DNA from: Nocardioides kongjuensis
GTDB taxonomy: Bacteria; Actinomycetota; Actinomycetes; Propionibacteriales; Nocardioidaceae
DNA: 64,000 nt
Assembly (NCBI RefSeq): GCF_013409625.1
Contig: NZ_JACCBF010000001.1
Coordinates: forward strand, 992,001-1,056,000
Direction of reading: 5' to 3'
Positions 27,035 through 36,100 of the stretch are shown here, in pieces (within the stretch, counting starts at the first letter, position 1; the number at the start of each line of letters is the position of its first letter). The notes under the pieces were generated by a model that made no database searches, was not told where the DNA came from, and saw nothing but the letters and a program-made list of their open reading frames with translations. Position numbers and translations under genes: made by a program.

Positions 27035-28279
27035 TCAGGCGCCGTGCCGGGTCCGGTGGGCCTTGAAGTAGACGGCACGATCAGCGGACCAGCCAGGTGC
27101 CCTAGTTCCTAGCAGCGGCTCCATGAGATCCGCGACTGCAGGGGGGATGGCGGCGGCAGGGTGCAGCGCGACTATTCGTCCCACGTCGTCCACCCCGACG
27201 TAACCCTGTTCGAACAGCGCGTCGCAGCCGGCGACGCATAGCGCCCACCCGACGTGAGGCAGGTCGAGTCGTTCCGCGTCGGAGCACATGTGCCGGGGCT
27301 TGATGTGCGCTGCAATCAAGAACGCATGTGGGAACGTGCGTCCGCACATTCCGCAGGCGGCGACGGCGTTCGGATCGCCGGTGGCGATGCCCAGCGCCCC
27401 GCGCAGGTATCGCTGCTCCCGCCTTCCCATCCGTTTGACCGCGACATCGGTGCCGCCGAGTCTCTCTGCCAGACCGACATAGGTCTGCGGGTCTGGGCCG
27501 AGCGGGCCTTCGGACGGCCGCTCGACGTCCTCCACCGCGAATCCGAGTCGCCGCAATGGGGTGGCTACGTTCTCGCGGTCGCCTCGCCAAGCGCCTTCGA
27601 TCGCGAGTCCAGCGAGGGCGCGAGCGCCCAGGATGAGCGCCATCGCGTCCATCTCGTCGTCGCCGTCGACGACGACATACCTGCGAGCCGCCGTGGCTTG
27701 GTACTTCGCGAGGAAGTCCTCCCTTCCCATTCGCCGCCAGTCGGCGATCGCCGCTTCAAGATGGGCGGTCGACAGCCCAGCGGCGATCCCGCTCCGACGA
27801 TCCCGTCCGCGGGGGTCGCGTGCTTGGAGCGACTCGATGAGGTCCGAGCGCGTCCTGGGAGTCGATGCCTTGAAAACCAAGGTCGCTCGCTTGCGCTGGT
27901 TTCCGCCACCAACGGACCTGGAACTGCCAATGTCGCCCTGAGGTCGGGTGAGACCGCGGCGGAGTGCAGCGAAGTCCTCATCCGGAGCCAGCCTGATCGG
28001 AAAGGGCCGGCCGTCGACGTTGATCCTGCGCTCGGCCTCGGGGAGGTGTGCGACGCGCCGGCTGTCGACGAAGGCGTCCATCAGGTAGACATCGAGGGAA
28101 CTAAGCCGGCGAAGCACCTCTTCGATGAGAAGGGGATACTCCGGGTTGCGAACGTTGCCAGAGCCTGTCGCCCCACCAGAGCTTTCAACAGTGAGGGTGA
28201 AGAGGGGCCCGTCGCCGAGGCTGATCTCGAAATCGGCGTCGATCTCGTCATTCGAATCCTCGGCCCTACGCAGTCGCAC
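27035..28279 (-). CDS. HNH endonuclease family protein
   Basis: The 414-residue protein starts at GTG 28279, the only start in the frame before a stop upstream. Its C-terminal third has an HNH-like cluster: CGMCGRTFPHAFLIAAHIKP, with CxxC, a His-Ile-Lys-Pro segment, a Cys-containing spacer, and then LCVAGCDALFEQGYVGVDD. The N-terminal part (FEISLGDGPLFTLTVESSGG, then NPEYPLLIEEVLRRLSSLD) is a domain seen ahead of HNH modules in other actinobacterial nucleases. It may be a modification-dependent nuclease, but the sequence does not show this. It lies between the Vsr gene, with which it is convergent, and the glnA terminator. Confidence 0.78.
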   Translation of the reverse strand: MRLRRAEDSNDEIDADFEISLGDGPLFTLTVESSGGATGSGNVRNPEYPLLIEEVLRRLSSLDVYLMDAFVDSRRVAHLPEAERRINVDGRPFPIRLAPDEDFAALRRGLTRPQGDIGSSRSVGGGNQRKRATLVFKASTPRTRSDLIESLQARDPRGRDRRSGIAAGLSTAHLEAAIADWRRMGREDFLAKYQATAARRYVVVDGDDEMDAMALILGARALAGLAIEGAWRGDRENVATPLRRLGFAVEDVERPSEGPLGPDPQTYVGLAERLGGTDVAVKRMGRREQRYLRGALGIATGDPNAVAACGMCGRTFPHAFLIAAHIKPRHMCSDAERLDLPHVGWALCVAGCDALFEQGYVGVDDVGRIVALHPAAAIPPAVADLMEPLLGTRAPGWSADRAVYFKAHRTRHGA

Positions 28280-28409
28280 AGCGTTGAACGTAGCAACGGC
28301 CGCATTCCTCTGCCGGCGAACGGGCGACTACACACACGCCGTGGCAGGCGGTGCGGTGCTGGTCAATGTCATCAGGCCGTGGGGTGCACTGGGTACGCAC
28401 AGCAACGAA

Positions 28410-28467
28410 AAACGGCGCCTGACGCTGGAAGACGTCGGAAGACGTTTTCGCAGGTCAGGCGCCGTTT
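28410..28467 (-). terminator. Terminator hairpin downstream of glnA
   Basis: Perfect 14-bp arms AAACGGCGCCTGAC (28410-28423) and GTCAGGCGCCGTTT (28454-28467) enclose a 30-nt loop. On the minus strand the last arm is followed by a T-run (GTTTTTCG), as in intrinsic terminators. It would end glnA transcription before the HNH gene. The 12-bp core recurs at the HNH stop codon. Confidence 0.75.
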
Positions 28468-28502
28468 CAGGCACCTATCCGCAGGTCAGCGAGACCCAGG
28501 GA

Positions 28503-29924
28503 TCAGATGTCGTAGTAGAGCTCGAACTCGTGCGGGTGCGGGCGCAGCTGCACCGGAGCGATCTCGTTCTCCCGCTTGTACGACGTCCACGTCTCGATCA
28601 GGTCGGGCGTGAACACGTTGCCGACGGTGAGGAAGTCGTGGTCGGCCTCGAGCGCGTCGAGCACGGCGCCGAGCGAGGTGGGCACCTGGGCGATCTCGGC
28701 CATCTCGTCCGGCGGGAGCTCGTAGATGTCCTTGTCGATCGGCGCGGCCGGCTCGGTCTTGTTCTGGATGCCGTCGAGGCCGGCGAGCATCAGGGCGGAG
28801 AACGCGAGGTACGGGTTCGCCGACGGGTCGGGGAAGCGGGTCTCGATGCGCTTGGCCTTCGGGTTGCTGCCGGTGATCGGGATCCGGACCGAGGCGGAGC
28901 GGTTGCGCGAGGAGTAGACCAGCGAGATCGGGGCCTCGTAGCCCGGCACCAGGCGGTGGTAGGAGTTCACCGTCGGGTTGGTGAAGGCGAGCAGCGCCGG
29001 GGCGTGCTCGAGGATGCCGCCGATGTACCAGCGGGCCATGTCCGAGAGGCCGCCGTACCCGGTCTCGTCGTAGAACAGCGGCGAGCCGTCCTTCCACAGC
29101 GACTGGTGCACGTGCATGCCCGAGCCGTTGTCGCCGAAGATCGGCTTCGGCATGAAGGTGACCGACTTGCCCTGCTCCCAGGCGGTGTTCTTGATGAGGT
29201 ACTTGAACTTCATCACGTCGTCCGCGGCCTTGAGCAGCGTGTCGAAGCGGTAGTTGATCTCCGCCTGGCCGGCGGTGCCGACCTCGTGGTGGGCACGCTC
29301 GACCTGGAGGCCGCAGGCCTCGAGGTTCTTGACCATGTCGGCACGCAGGTCGCTGTAGTGGTCGTAGGGCTCGACCGGGAAGTAGCCGCCCTTGAGGCGG
29401 GTCTTGTAGCCGCGGTTGGTCTCGTCGGCCTTGCCGGAGTTCCACCAGCCCTCGACGGAGTCGATGTGGTAGTAGCCCTCGTTGACGCCCGTGGAGTAGC
29501 GCACGTTGTCGAAGATGTAGAACTCGGCCTCGGGCGCGAAGAACGCGGTGTCCGCGATGCCGGTGGAGGAGAGGTACGCCAGCGCCTTCTTCGCGATGTT
29601 GCGCGGGTCGCGGGAGTACGCCTCGCCCGTGATCGGGTCGTGGATGAAGAAGTTGACGTTGAGGGTCTTCGACTTCCGGAAGGGGTCGATGTACGCCGTC
29701 GTCGGGTCGGGGAAGAGCGACATGTCCGACTCGTTGATCGCCTGGAAGCCGCGGATCGAGGAGCCGTCGAAGCCCAGGCCGTCGTCGAACACGGACTGGT
29801 CGAAGGACGAGGCCGGCACGGTGAAGTGCTGCATCACACCGGGCAGGTCGCAGAAGCGGACGTCGATCATCTCGACGCCCTCGTCCTTGATGAACTTGAG
29901 CAGCTCTTCGCTGTTGTTGAACAT
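28503..29924 (-). CDS. glnA: Glutamine synthetase, type I
   Basis: The 473-residue enzyme joins glutamate and ammonia to glutamine with ATP. The start at ATG 29924 has a GAGGA ribosome site and gives [19 protein letters not shown]. Family motifs are visible: catalytic core [20 protein letters not shown] equivalents ([17 protein letters not shown]), and a GSI-beta adenylylation site [11 protein letters not shown], whose Tyr is modified in actinobacteria and enterics. Full length matches GSI-beta. It is transcribed in the same direction as the type III enzyme gene upstream, separated by 216 bp that contain a GlnR-type box. Confidence 0.96.
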   Translation of the reverse strand: MFNNSEELLKFIKDEGVEMIDVRFCDLPGVMQHFTVPASSFDQSVFDDGLGFDGSSIRGFQAINESDMSLFPDPTTAYIDPFRKSKTLNVNFFIHDPITGEAYSRDPRNIAKKALAYLSSTGIADTAFFAPEAEFYIFDNVRYSTGVNEGYYHIDSVEGWWNSGKADETNRGYKTRLKGGYFPVEPYDHYSDLRADMVKNLEACGLQVERAHHEVGTAGQAEINYRFDTLLKAADDVMKFKYLIKNTAWEQGKSVTFMPKPIFGDNGSGMHVHQSLWKDGSPLFYDETGYGGLSDMARWYIGGILEHAPALLAFTNPTVNSYHRLVPGYEAPISLVYSSRNRSASVRIPITGSNPKAKRIETRFPDPSANPYLAFSALMLAGLDGIQNKTEPAAPIDKDIYELPPDEMAEIAQVPTSLGAVLDALEADHDFLTVGNVFTPDLIETWTSYKRENEIAPVQLRPHPHEFELYYDI

Positions 29925-30060
29925 TCGGTCCTCCTCGGCTGCGGCGCCGCGGCCCAGCCATCGGTTCAGCCTGTGGCGATCGGGGGCACCGGTACGGCGA
30001 TGGGCCGGAACCCTCCCCGGCAACCTACCGAATGACCTGTTGCCGCCGCAGCACCGGTTT

Positions 30061-30076
30061 GTTTCGTCCGTGTTAA
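30061..30076 (-). promoter_or_regulatory. GlnR-like operator upstream of glnA
   Basis: On the minus strand the sequence is TTAAC, 6 nt, GAAAC, which fits the gTnAC-n6-GaAAC binding consensus of the actinobacterial nitrogen regulator GlnR except for the first base. It lies 137-152 bp before the glnA start. A nearly identical box precedes the other glutamine synthetase gene. Confidence 0.6.
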
Positions 30077-30094
30077 CAACCCGCGCATGCCGAA

Positions 30095-30124
30095 CTGCCC
30101 CGACCCTCACCGGGGCCGGGGCAG
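30095..30124 (-). terminator. Weak hairpin downstream of the type III glutamine synthetase
   Basis: The arms CTGCCCC (30095-30101) and GGGGCAG (30118-30124) can pair around a 16-nt GC-rich loop. There is no T-run. It would sit just after the end of the type III enzyme gene on the minus strand and could act as a terminator. Confidence 0.35.
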
Positions 30125-30140
30125 CTCGGGGAGCGCTGGA

Positions 30141-32318
30141 TCAGCGGATGAAGAGCATCTCCTGGTAGGTCGGCAGCGACCACAGGTCGTCGGCCACGAC
30201 GGCCTCGAGTGCGTCGGCGGCCTCGCGGACGGCGAGCATCGCGGGCAGGACGGCGTCGCGGTAGTACGCCGCCTCCTCGAGCCCGTGGTGCTCCTCGGCG
30301 CCGGCCTGGGCGGCCACGAGCGCGCCGATACCGGTGCGGAGCGAGGTGACCAGCTCGGTGACGGCGAGCAGGTCGGTGGTGTCGGCGTCGACGCCGGCCG
30401 CCTTGAGCGAGGCGACGTTGGTGGCGAGCTCGGTCTGGTAGCGGACCGCCGCCGGGAGGATCGTCGTACGCGCGATCTCCTCGGTCAGGTTCGCCTCGAC
30501 GTTGATCGTCATGACGTACTGCTCGACGCCGACCTCGAAGCGGGACTCGAGCTCGGCCTCGCTGAAGACGCCGTACGTCGAGAACAGCTTCTTGGCCTCC
30601 GGGGTCTGGTACTCCGGCAGCGCGTCGACCGTCGTGCGCAGGTTCTTCAGGCCCCGCTGCTCGGCCTCGGCGTGCCACTCCTCGGAGTAGCCGTTGCCGT
30701 TGAAGACGACCGCGCCGTGCTGCTCGACGACCTTGGCCAGGACGGACTGGACGGCGTCGTTGAACGCGGTGCCCTTGGCGACAGCGCCCTCGAGCTCGGT
30801 GGCCAGGTAGTCGAGCGCCTCGGCCATGATCGTGTTGATCACGACCATCGGGGCGGCGACCGTCTGGTTCGAGCCCGCGGCACGGAACTCGAAGCGGTTG
30901 CCGGTGAACGCCATCGGCGAGGTGCGGTTGCGGTCGCCGGCGTCCTTGGTGAGGTCGGGCAGGGTGTCGACGCCGACCGAGAGGACGCCCTTCTGCTTCG
31001 ACGAGGTGGCGCCGCCCTTGGCGATCTGCTCGAAGACGTCCTGCAGCTGGTCGCCGAGGAAGATCGAGATGATGGCCGGCGGTGCCTCGTTGGCGCCGAG
31101 GCGGTGGTCGTTGCCGGCGCTGGCGATCGAGAGGCGCAGCAGGCCGCCGTACAGGTGCACGGCGCGGATGACCGCGGCGCAGAACACGAGGAACTGTGCG
31201 TTGTCGTGCGGGTTGTCGCCCGGGTTGAGGAAGTTGCCCTGGAGCTCGTTGCCGAACGAGAAGTTCACGTGCTTGCCGGAGCCGTTGACACCGGCGAACG
31301 GCTTCTCGTGGAAGAGGCACTCGAAGCCGTGCGTCTTCGCGATCGACTTGAACGTCGACATGATCAGCTGCTGGTGGTCCGAGGCGAGGTTGGCGCGCTC
31401 GAAGACGGGCGCGATCTCGAACTGGCCGGGCGCGACCTCGTTGTGGCGGGTCTTGGCCGGGACGCCGAGCTTGAACAGCGCACGCTCGGTGTCGTGCATG
31501 AAGCCCAGGACCCGCTCGGGGATGGCGCCGAAGTAGTGGTCGTCGAACTCCTGGCCCTTCGGCGGCTTCGCGCCGAACAGGGTGCGCCCGGCGTTGAGCA
31601 GGTCGGGGCGCGAGTTCACGAAGGCGGTGTCGACCAGGAAGTACTCCTGCTCGGGGCCGCAGTAGGACACGACGTTGTCGATGTCCTCGTGGCCGAACAG
31701 CGCCAGGACGCGCTTGGCCTGCTCCGACATCGCGTTCTGCGAGCGCAGCAGCGGGGTCTTGTGGTCCAGGGCCTCGCCGGTCATCGAGACGAAGATCGTC
31801 GGGATGCACAGGGTGTTGCCGTTGGGGTTCTCGAGGATGTACGCCGGCGACTGGACGTCCCAGCCGGTGTAGCCACGGGCCTCGAAGGTCGCCCGGATGC
31901 CACCGTTGGGGAAGGAGCTCGCGTCGGGCTCACCCTGGACCAGGGTCTTCCCGGAGAACTCCCAGACCGCCGTGCCGTCGCCGACCGGCTCCATGAACGA
32001 GTCGTGCTTCTCGGCGGTCAGGCCGGTCAGCGGGTAGAAGACGTGGGCGTAGTGCGTCACGCCCTTCTCCATCGCCCAGTCCTTCATCGCGGAGGCGACG
32101 ATGTCGGCGACCGCGGGGTCCAGCTTCTGGCCGTTCTGGATGGTCGCGAAGACCGACTTGAACACCGACTTCGGCAGGCGCTTCTGCATCACCGAGAGGG
32201 AGAAGACGTTCTCGCCGTAGATGGCGCCCGTCTTCTCGTCGACGTCGAAGAACGCCGCCGGCGCCTCGTTCGCCTCGATGTTGCGGATCGCGCCCAAGCG
32301 GGTCGGGTTCGAAGTCAT
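30141..32318 (-). CDS. glnN: Glutamine synthetase, type III
   Basis: The protein has 725 residues, the length of type III glutamine synthetases, and starts at ATG 32318 with an AGGGAG ribosome site. The N-terminus ([20 protein letters not shown]), the central [13 protein letters not shown] region and [20 protein letters not shown] match the family pattern. It makes glutamine in the cytoplasm as glnA does, but type III enzymes have a different C-terminus and are not adenylylated. A perfect GlnR-type box lies about 90-105 bp before its start, so nitrogen control is expected. Its presence alongside a type I enzyme is unusual outside Bacteroidetes, cyanobacteria and some actinobacteria. Confidence 0.95.
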   Translation of the reverse strand: MTSNPTRLGAIRNIEANEAPAAFFDVDEKTGAIYGENVFSLSVMQKRLPKSVFKSVFATIQNGQKLDPAVADIVASAMKDWAMEKGVTHYAHVFYPLTGLTAEKHDSFMEPVGDGTAVWEFSGKTLVQGEPDASSFPNGGIRATFEARGYTGWDVQSPAYILENPNGNTLCIPTIFVSMTGEALDHKTPLLRSQNAMSEQAKRVLALFGHEDIDNVVSYCGPEQEYFLVDTAFVNSRPDLLNAGRTLFGAKPPKGQEFDDHYFGAIPERVLGFMHDTERALFKLGVPAKTRHNEVAPGQFEIAPVFERANLASDHQQLIMSTFKSIAKTHGFECLFHEKPFAGVNGSGKHVNFSFGNELQGNFLNPGDNPHDNAQFLVFCAAVIRAVHLYGGLLRLSIASAGNDHRLGANEAPPAIISIFLGDQLQDVFEQIAKGGATSSKQKGVLSVGVDTLPDLTKDAGDRNRTSPMAFTGNRFEFRAAGSNQTVAAPMVVINTIMAEALDYLATELEGAVAKGTAFNDAVQSVLAKVVEQHGAVVFNGNGYSEEWHAEAEQRGLKNLRTTVDALPEYQTPEAKKLFSTYGVFSEAELESRFEVGVEQYVMTINVEANLTEEIARTTILPAAVRYQTELATNVASLKAAGVDADTTDLLAVTELVTSLRTGIGALVAAQAGAEEHHGLEEAAYYRDAVLPAMLAVREAADALEAVVADDLWSLPTYQEMLFIR

Positions 32319-32408
32319 GTGAACTCCCTGGTGGTGTCAACGGATGCCGTCGCGCAGACGACGCACGAGTGACGTTAGGGGGTCCAGATTTCGCAGGGTT
32401 GCCCGAAT

Positions 32409-32424
32409 GTTTCGCCCGTGTAAC
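32409..32424 (-). promoter_or_regulatory. GlnR-like operator upstream of the type III glutamine synthetase gene
   Basis: On the minus strand it reads GTTAC, 6 nt (ACGGGC), GAAAC, a full match to gTnAC-n6-GaAAC. It is 91-106 bp upstream of the glnN ATG and lies in the divergent gap with the RDD gene, so it could affect both. Confidence 0.7.
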
Positions 32425-32444
32425 AGGTTCATCGGGCGCCCGGA

Positions 32445-32450
32445 TAGCGT
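32445..32450 (+). promoter_or_regulatory. -10 box (TAGCGT) for the RDD gene
   Basis: TAGCGT ends 6 nt before the GTG at 32457, as expected for a leaderless transcript. No ribosome site is visible. Confidence 0.5.
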
Positions 32451-32456
32451 TGACGC

Positions 32457-32852
32457 GTGATCGAGAACGCTTCCTGGGGTCGCCGGATCCTCGCCCTGAT
32501 CGTGGACTGGCTGCTGAGCACCCTGGTCGTCATCGCGATCTTCGGCCTCGACGAGTACTCCAAGCCCGGCTCGTTCGCCTCCGGCGCCGTCCTCATCGTC
32601 TTCGTCATCGAGTCCGGCCTGATGACCTGGCTGGGCGGCGGCTCGGCGGGCAAGCTCCTGACCGGCCTGTGCGTCGTACCGGCCGACGGGCACCTGCGCC
32701 GCCTCAACCCGATCAAGGCGATCGGTCGCCAGGTCCTCGTCGCGCTCGTCATCCCGCCGCTCGTGTTCCGTCCCGACGGCCGCGGCCTGCACGACCTGTT
32801 CGCCGGTACGTCGACCGTCACCTTCGCGACCCTGCGCACCCTGACCAAGTAG
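32457..32852 (+). CDS. RDD-family membrane protein
   Basis: The 131-residue protein starts at GTG 32457. Two membrane segments (about 10-30 and 43-63) bracket an N-terminal Arg and Asp (SWGRRILALIVDWLLSTLVV), and GGGSAGKLLTGL follows; these are hallmarks of the RDD fold. The C-terminus has a further hydrophobic helix (RQVLVALVIPPLVF) and ends with a Gly-Leu-His-Asp motif, as in many RDD proteins near glutamine synthetase genes in actinobacteria. The function is unknown; a role in transport is only suggested for the family. Confidence 0.88.
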   Translation: MIENASWGRRILALIVDWLLSTLVVIAIFGLDEYSKPGSFASGAVLIVFVIESGLMTWLGGGSAGKLLTGLCVVPADGHLRRLNPIKAIGRQVLVALVIPPLVFRPDGRGLHDLFAGTSTVTFATLRTLTK

Positions 32853-33003
32853 GTCAGGACCCGACCAGCCCGGGCTCGGCCTCGATCGCGCACAGGGATC
32901 GGCCCTCACCGCAAGTGCAGCGCCCGGACCGGGGACGCGTTCGCGACGCTGTCCCGATCCGGGCGGCAGGCGCCACCGGCAGGTGGCGAGGTGGGGCGAG
33001 AGG

Positions 33004-33720
33004 TCAGCGGCCGCGGAGGTTGCCGCGCATCCCCTTCATCGAGGTGGGCACGGGGCCACGGGGGAGCGGGACCTTCGGGCGCTGGGCGTCGAGGGCGCGC
33101 AGGCGCTGGCGGATCTCGGTGATCTCTGCGGGCTTGACCTGGCGGCCGAGCTTCTGGACGTGGCGGACCAGCTTGTTGAGCGGGACCTGGCCCTCGTCGT
33201 TGCCGACGAGCACGTCGTGGACCGGGTAGTCGCCGGCGACCCGCTCGTGCTTCTTGTGCTCGCTGGCCATCAGCGCCTTGAGGCGGCCGGGGTTGCCCTC
33301 GCCGACCAGGACGATGCCCGGGGGGCCGACGACGCGGTGGACCATGTCCTGCTGCTTGGTGAAGCCGACGACCTCCTCGATCACCCAGCCGCGGCGCAGC
33401 ATGGTGAGGGCGCGGGCGGCGGCGCCGAGCTGGCCGTCGAGGCGGGCGAAGGCGGCCTTCTGGGCGCGGCGGCCGAACACGATCATCACGGCGAGCAGGC
33501 CGATGAGGAAGGTCGCGACGCCGGCGAGGATCCAGCTGAAGACCGAGTCGTTGTGGGGCAGGACCAGCCGGAACAGCGCCAGGCCGAGGCCGCCGAACAC
33601 CAGGAACGAGCCGAGCATCCACCAGCGGATGGCCGGGTCGACCTCCCGGGACATCTTGTAGGTCTCGAGGATCTGCCGGCGGCGGCTCATCGTGGACGGG
33701 TCGAGTGGCGTGTTCGACAT
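33004..33720 (-). CDS. DUF4191-type membrane protein
   Basis: The 238-residue protein begins MSNTPLDPSTMSRRRQILET. Two membrane segments follow (about 35-53 and 65-85), then a cytoplasmic domain with LRRGWVIEEVVGFTKQQDMV, GPPGIVLVGEGNPGRLKALM and HVQKLGRQVKPAEI. This is the pattern of the actinobacterial DUF4191 family, which usually lies beside lipA, as it does here (18 bp downstream). The function is unknown. The C-terminal tail is basic. Confidence 0.88.
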   Translation of the reverse strand: MSNTPLDPSTMSRRRQILETYKMSREVDPAIRWWMLGSFLVFGGLGLALFRLVLPHNDSVFSWILAGVATFLIGLLAVMIVFGRRAQKAAFARLDGQLGAAARALTMLRRGWVIEEVVGFTKQQDMVHRVVGPPGIVLVGEGNPGRLKALMASEHKKHERVAGDYPVHDVLVGNDEGQVPLNKLVRHVQKLGRQVKPAEITEIRQRLRALDAQRPKVPLPRGPVPTSMKGMRGNLRGR

Positions 33721-33737
33721 GGGGTGCTGCGGTCTCC

Positions 33738-34682
33738 TCAGGCAGTTGCTTCGGCGCGGGCGTCCCGCGCGGCCATCGCCTGACGATACAGACGACCCGC
33801 CCGGTACGACGAACGCACGAGCGGTCCCGAGAGCACGCCGGCGAAGCCGATCTCCTCGGCCTCGGTGGCGAGCTCGACGAACTCCTCGGGCTTGACCCAT
33901 CGTTCGACGGGGTGGTGCCGCACGCTGGGGCGCAGGTACTGGGTGATGGTGACCAGCTCGCAGCCTGCGTCGTGGAGGTCGCGGAGGGCGACCGAGATCT
34001 CGTCTCGGGTCTCGCCCATGCCGAGGATCAGGTTGGACTTGGTGACCAGTCCGAACGTGCGGGCCTGGGTGAGGACGTCGAGGGAGCGTTCGTAGCGGAA
34101 CGCGGGGCGGATCCGCTTGAAGATGCGTGGGACGGTCTCGACGTTGTGGGCCAGGACCTCGGGGCGGGACTCGAAGACCTCGGCGAGCAGGGAGGGGTCG
34201 CCGTTGAAGTCGGGGACCAGGTTCTCCACGCCGGTGTCGGGGTTGAGGTCGTGGATGGCGCGGACGGTCTCGGCGTAGAGCCAGGCGCCGCCGTCGGGCA
34301 GGTCGTCGCGGGCCACGCCGGTGATGGTGGCGTACTTGAGGCCCATGGTCTGCACGGACTCGGCGACGCGTCGGGGTTCGTCGCGGTCGAGGGGTTGGGG
34401 CTTGCCGGTGTCGATCTGGCAGAAGTCGCAGCGTCGGGTGCACTGGTCGCCGCCGATGAGGAAGGTGGCTTCCTTGTCCTCCCAGCACTCGAAGATGTTG
34501 GGGCAGCCGGCTTCCTCGCACACGGTGTGCAGGCCTTCGGAGTGGACCAGCTTCTTCAGGCCGCGGTACTCGGGGCCCATCACCGCCTTGGTGCGGATCC
34601 ACGAGGGCTTGCGCTCGATCGGGGTCTCCGCGTTGCGGACCTCCAGGCGGAGGAGCTTGCGCCCCTCGGGTGTCGCACTCAC
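33738..34682 (-). CDS. lipA: Lipoyl synthase
   Basis: The 314-residue radical SAM enzyme inserts two sulfurs into protein-bound octanoyl groups. Two Fe-S clusters are evident: the N-terminal [12 protein letters not shown] (CX4CX5C) and the SAM-binding CTRRCDFC (CX3CX2C). Other conserved stretches are [20 protein letters not shown] and [14 protein letters not shown] 34682 was taken as the start; a TAGGCT box ends 6 nt before it, suggesting a leaderless transcript. Its neighbour lipB makes the octanoyl substrate. Confidence 0.97.
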   Translation of the reverse strand: MSATPEGRKLLRLEVRNAETPIERKPSWIRTKAVMGPEYRGLKKLVHSEGLHTVCEEAGCPNIFECWEDKEATFLIGGDQCTRRCDFCQIDTGKPQPLDRDEPRRVAESVQTMGLKYATITGVARDDLPDGGAWLYAETVRAIHDLNPDTGVENLVPDFNGDPSLLAEVFESRPEVLAHNVETVPRIFKRIRPAFRYERSLDVLTQARTFGLVTKSNLILGMGETRDEISVALRDLHDAGCELVTITQYLRPSVRHHPVERWVKPEEFVELATEAEEIGFAGVLSGPLVRSSYRAGRLYRQAMAARDARAEATA

Positions 34683-34686
34683 CGGT

Positions 34687-35418
34687 TCAGCCTACTCGGG
34701 GATAGCTGACGACCGGCACGGCCACCTTCGCCGGGTCCGGCCGCGGCTCGTAGTCGGGCGTCAGGACGTAGTCCTTCCACTCCAGCAGCTCGCTGAGGTG
34801 GCGTCGTACGGACTCCAGGACCTCGCGCACGGGTACGTCGCGTCCGAGCTCGGCGCTCAGCGAGGTGACACCGGCGTCGGAGATGCCGCAGGGCACGAAC
34901 CGGTCGTACCAGCTCAGGTCGACGTCGCAGTTGAGGGCGAAGCCGTGCATCGCGACGCCGTTGCGTACCCGGATGCCGATGGCGGCGATCTTGCGCTCGC
35001 CGCCCTTCTCGTCGGCCTTGAGCCACACGCCGGTGCGACCGGGGATCCGTGCGGTCGTGACGCCGAGCTCGGCGCAGACCGCGATGATCGCCTCCTCGAG
35101 GCGTCGGACGTAGTCGAGGATCCTGACGTGGTCGGGCAGCCGGACGATGGGGTAGGCCACCAGCTGGCCGGGGCCGTGGAACGTGATCTTGCCGCCGCGG
35201 TCGACCTCGATGACCGGCGCGCCGCCGGGGTCGGCGGGGCGTTCGTGGGCCTCGGTACGGCGGCTGGCGGTGAAGACCGGCGGGTGCTCGACGAGGAGCA
35301 CGGTGTCGGTCAGCTCGCCGGCGACGACCTGCGCGTGCAGATGGCGCTGCAGGTCCCACGCCGTGACGTAGTCGATGTAGTCCGGTCCCAGTCCGTCCTC
35401 GCGGAAGGTCAGCGTCAC
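34687..35418 (-). CDS. lipB: Octanoyl-[ACP]:protein octanoyltransferase
   Basis: The 243-residue enzyme transfers an octanoyl group from acyl carrier protein to lipoyl domains. Conserved elements are [18 protein letters not shown] (substrate His and Gly loop), [18 protein letters not shown] and [20 protein letters not shown], followed by [11 protein letters not shown] with the catalytic Cys. The start is GTG 35418, with a TAGGCT box 6 nt upstream. It precedes lipA on the same strand by 4 bp after its stop, and both probably serve sucB at 36953 and the glycine cleavage system. Confidence 0.96.
   Translation of the reverse strand: MTLTFREDGLGPDYIDYVTAWDLQRHLHAQVVAGELTDTVLLVEHPPVFTASRRTEAHERPADPGGAPVIEVDRGGKITFHGPGQLVAYPIVRLPDHVRILDYVRRLEEAIIAVCAELGVTTARIPGRTGVWLKADEKGGERKIAAIGIRVRNGVAMHGFALNCDVDLSWYDRFVPCGISDAGVTSLSAELGRDVPVREVLESVRRHLSELLEWKDYVLTPDYEPRPDPAKVAVPVVSYPRVG
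34689..34694 (-). promoter_or_regulatory. -10 box (TAGGCT) for lipA
   Basis: On the minus strand TAGGCT ends 6 nt before the GTG at 34682. It overlaps the end of lipB, so lipA could have its own leaderless promoter as well as reading through from lipB. Confidence 0.45.
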
Positions 35419-35424
35419 GCGTCG

Positions 35425-35430
35425 AGCCTA
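35425..35430 (-). promoter_or_regulatory. -10 box (TAGGCT) for lipB
   Basis: On the minus strand TAGGCT ends 6 nt before the GTG at 35418, the same sequence and distance as at lipA. Confidence 0.5.
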
Positions 35431-35488
35431 CTCCGGGGCCTGTGGATGAGCTCACCCACCTGTCGGACGTCCGGTCCAAGATCGTTCC

Positions 35489-36100
35489 ATGCGGATCTCG
35501 GGCCCTCGGGCGGTTCTCCTGGGGACCGCCGCGGTCGTCCTCACGGTCGTCGCGGTGGTCGCCGGCCTGGTGCTGCGCGCGGGCGACCGACCCCCGTTGG
35601 GCGCCCCGACCACCGGTCCGCGCGCAGCCGCCGCTCCCGTCGCGGGGCGGGTCGACGTGGCCCGCGCCGTGGGCTCGCTGGCGGTGCTCCGCGACTGGGA
35701 CCGGTCCCGCGCGCGGGCCTGGGCCGAGGGCGACGTGCGCGCGCTCCGGGCGCTCTACGTGCGCGGGTCGCCCGTGGGAGCGCGTGACGTGGCCATGCTC
35801 CGGGCGTGGCTGCGGCGCGGCCTGCGGGTCGAGGGGATGGCGATGCAGGTGCTCGCGGTCGAGCTGCGGCGGCGCACCGATCGGCGGATCGTGCTCGTCG
35901 TGACCGACCGGCTCTCCGGCGCGGTCGGAGTGCGTCCGAGGTCGGGGGAGCGGGTCGCGCTGCCGCGGGACGGGCCGTCGACCCGGCGCCTGGTGCTCGT
36001 CCGCCCGGGCGGCGCGTGGCTGCTCGCGTCGGCTCAGGCGGCGGAGCCGCGCAACCCGGTCGCCAGCACCGATGCGACGTCCCGGTCCGCGAACCCGTAG
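35489..36100 (+). CDS. Membrane-anchored or secreted protein of unknown function
   Basis: The 203-residue protein starts at ATG 35489. It has a hydrophobic segment (about 8-29: AVLLGTAAVVLTVVAVVAGL) followed by an Ala/Gly/Pro linker. The rest (about 60-185) is an Arg-rich alpha/beta domain (VGSLAVLRDWDRSRARAWAE) with no family I recognise. Its last 67 bp overlap the convergent epimerase gene. Confidence 0.65.
   Translation: MRISGPRAVLLGTAAVVLTVVAVVAGLVLRAGDRPPLGAPTTGPRAAAAPVAGRVDVARAVGSLAVLRDWDRSRARAWAEGDVRALRALYVRGSPVGARDVAMLRAWLRRGLRVEGMAMQVLAVELRRRTDRRIVLVVTDRLSGAVGVRPRSGERVALPRDGPSTRRLVLVRPGGAWLLASAQAAEPRNPVASTDATSRSANP

Noticed and set aside
27005..27045. Possible tRNA 3' end or attachment site near GGTTCAAGCC between the Vsr and HNH genes
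   Set aside because: The T-stem arms do not pair and no other tRNA part is present.
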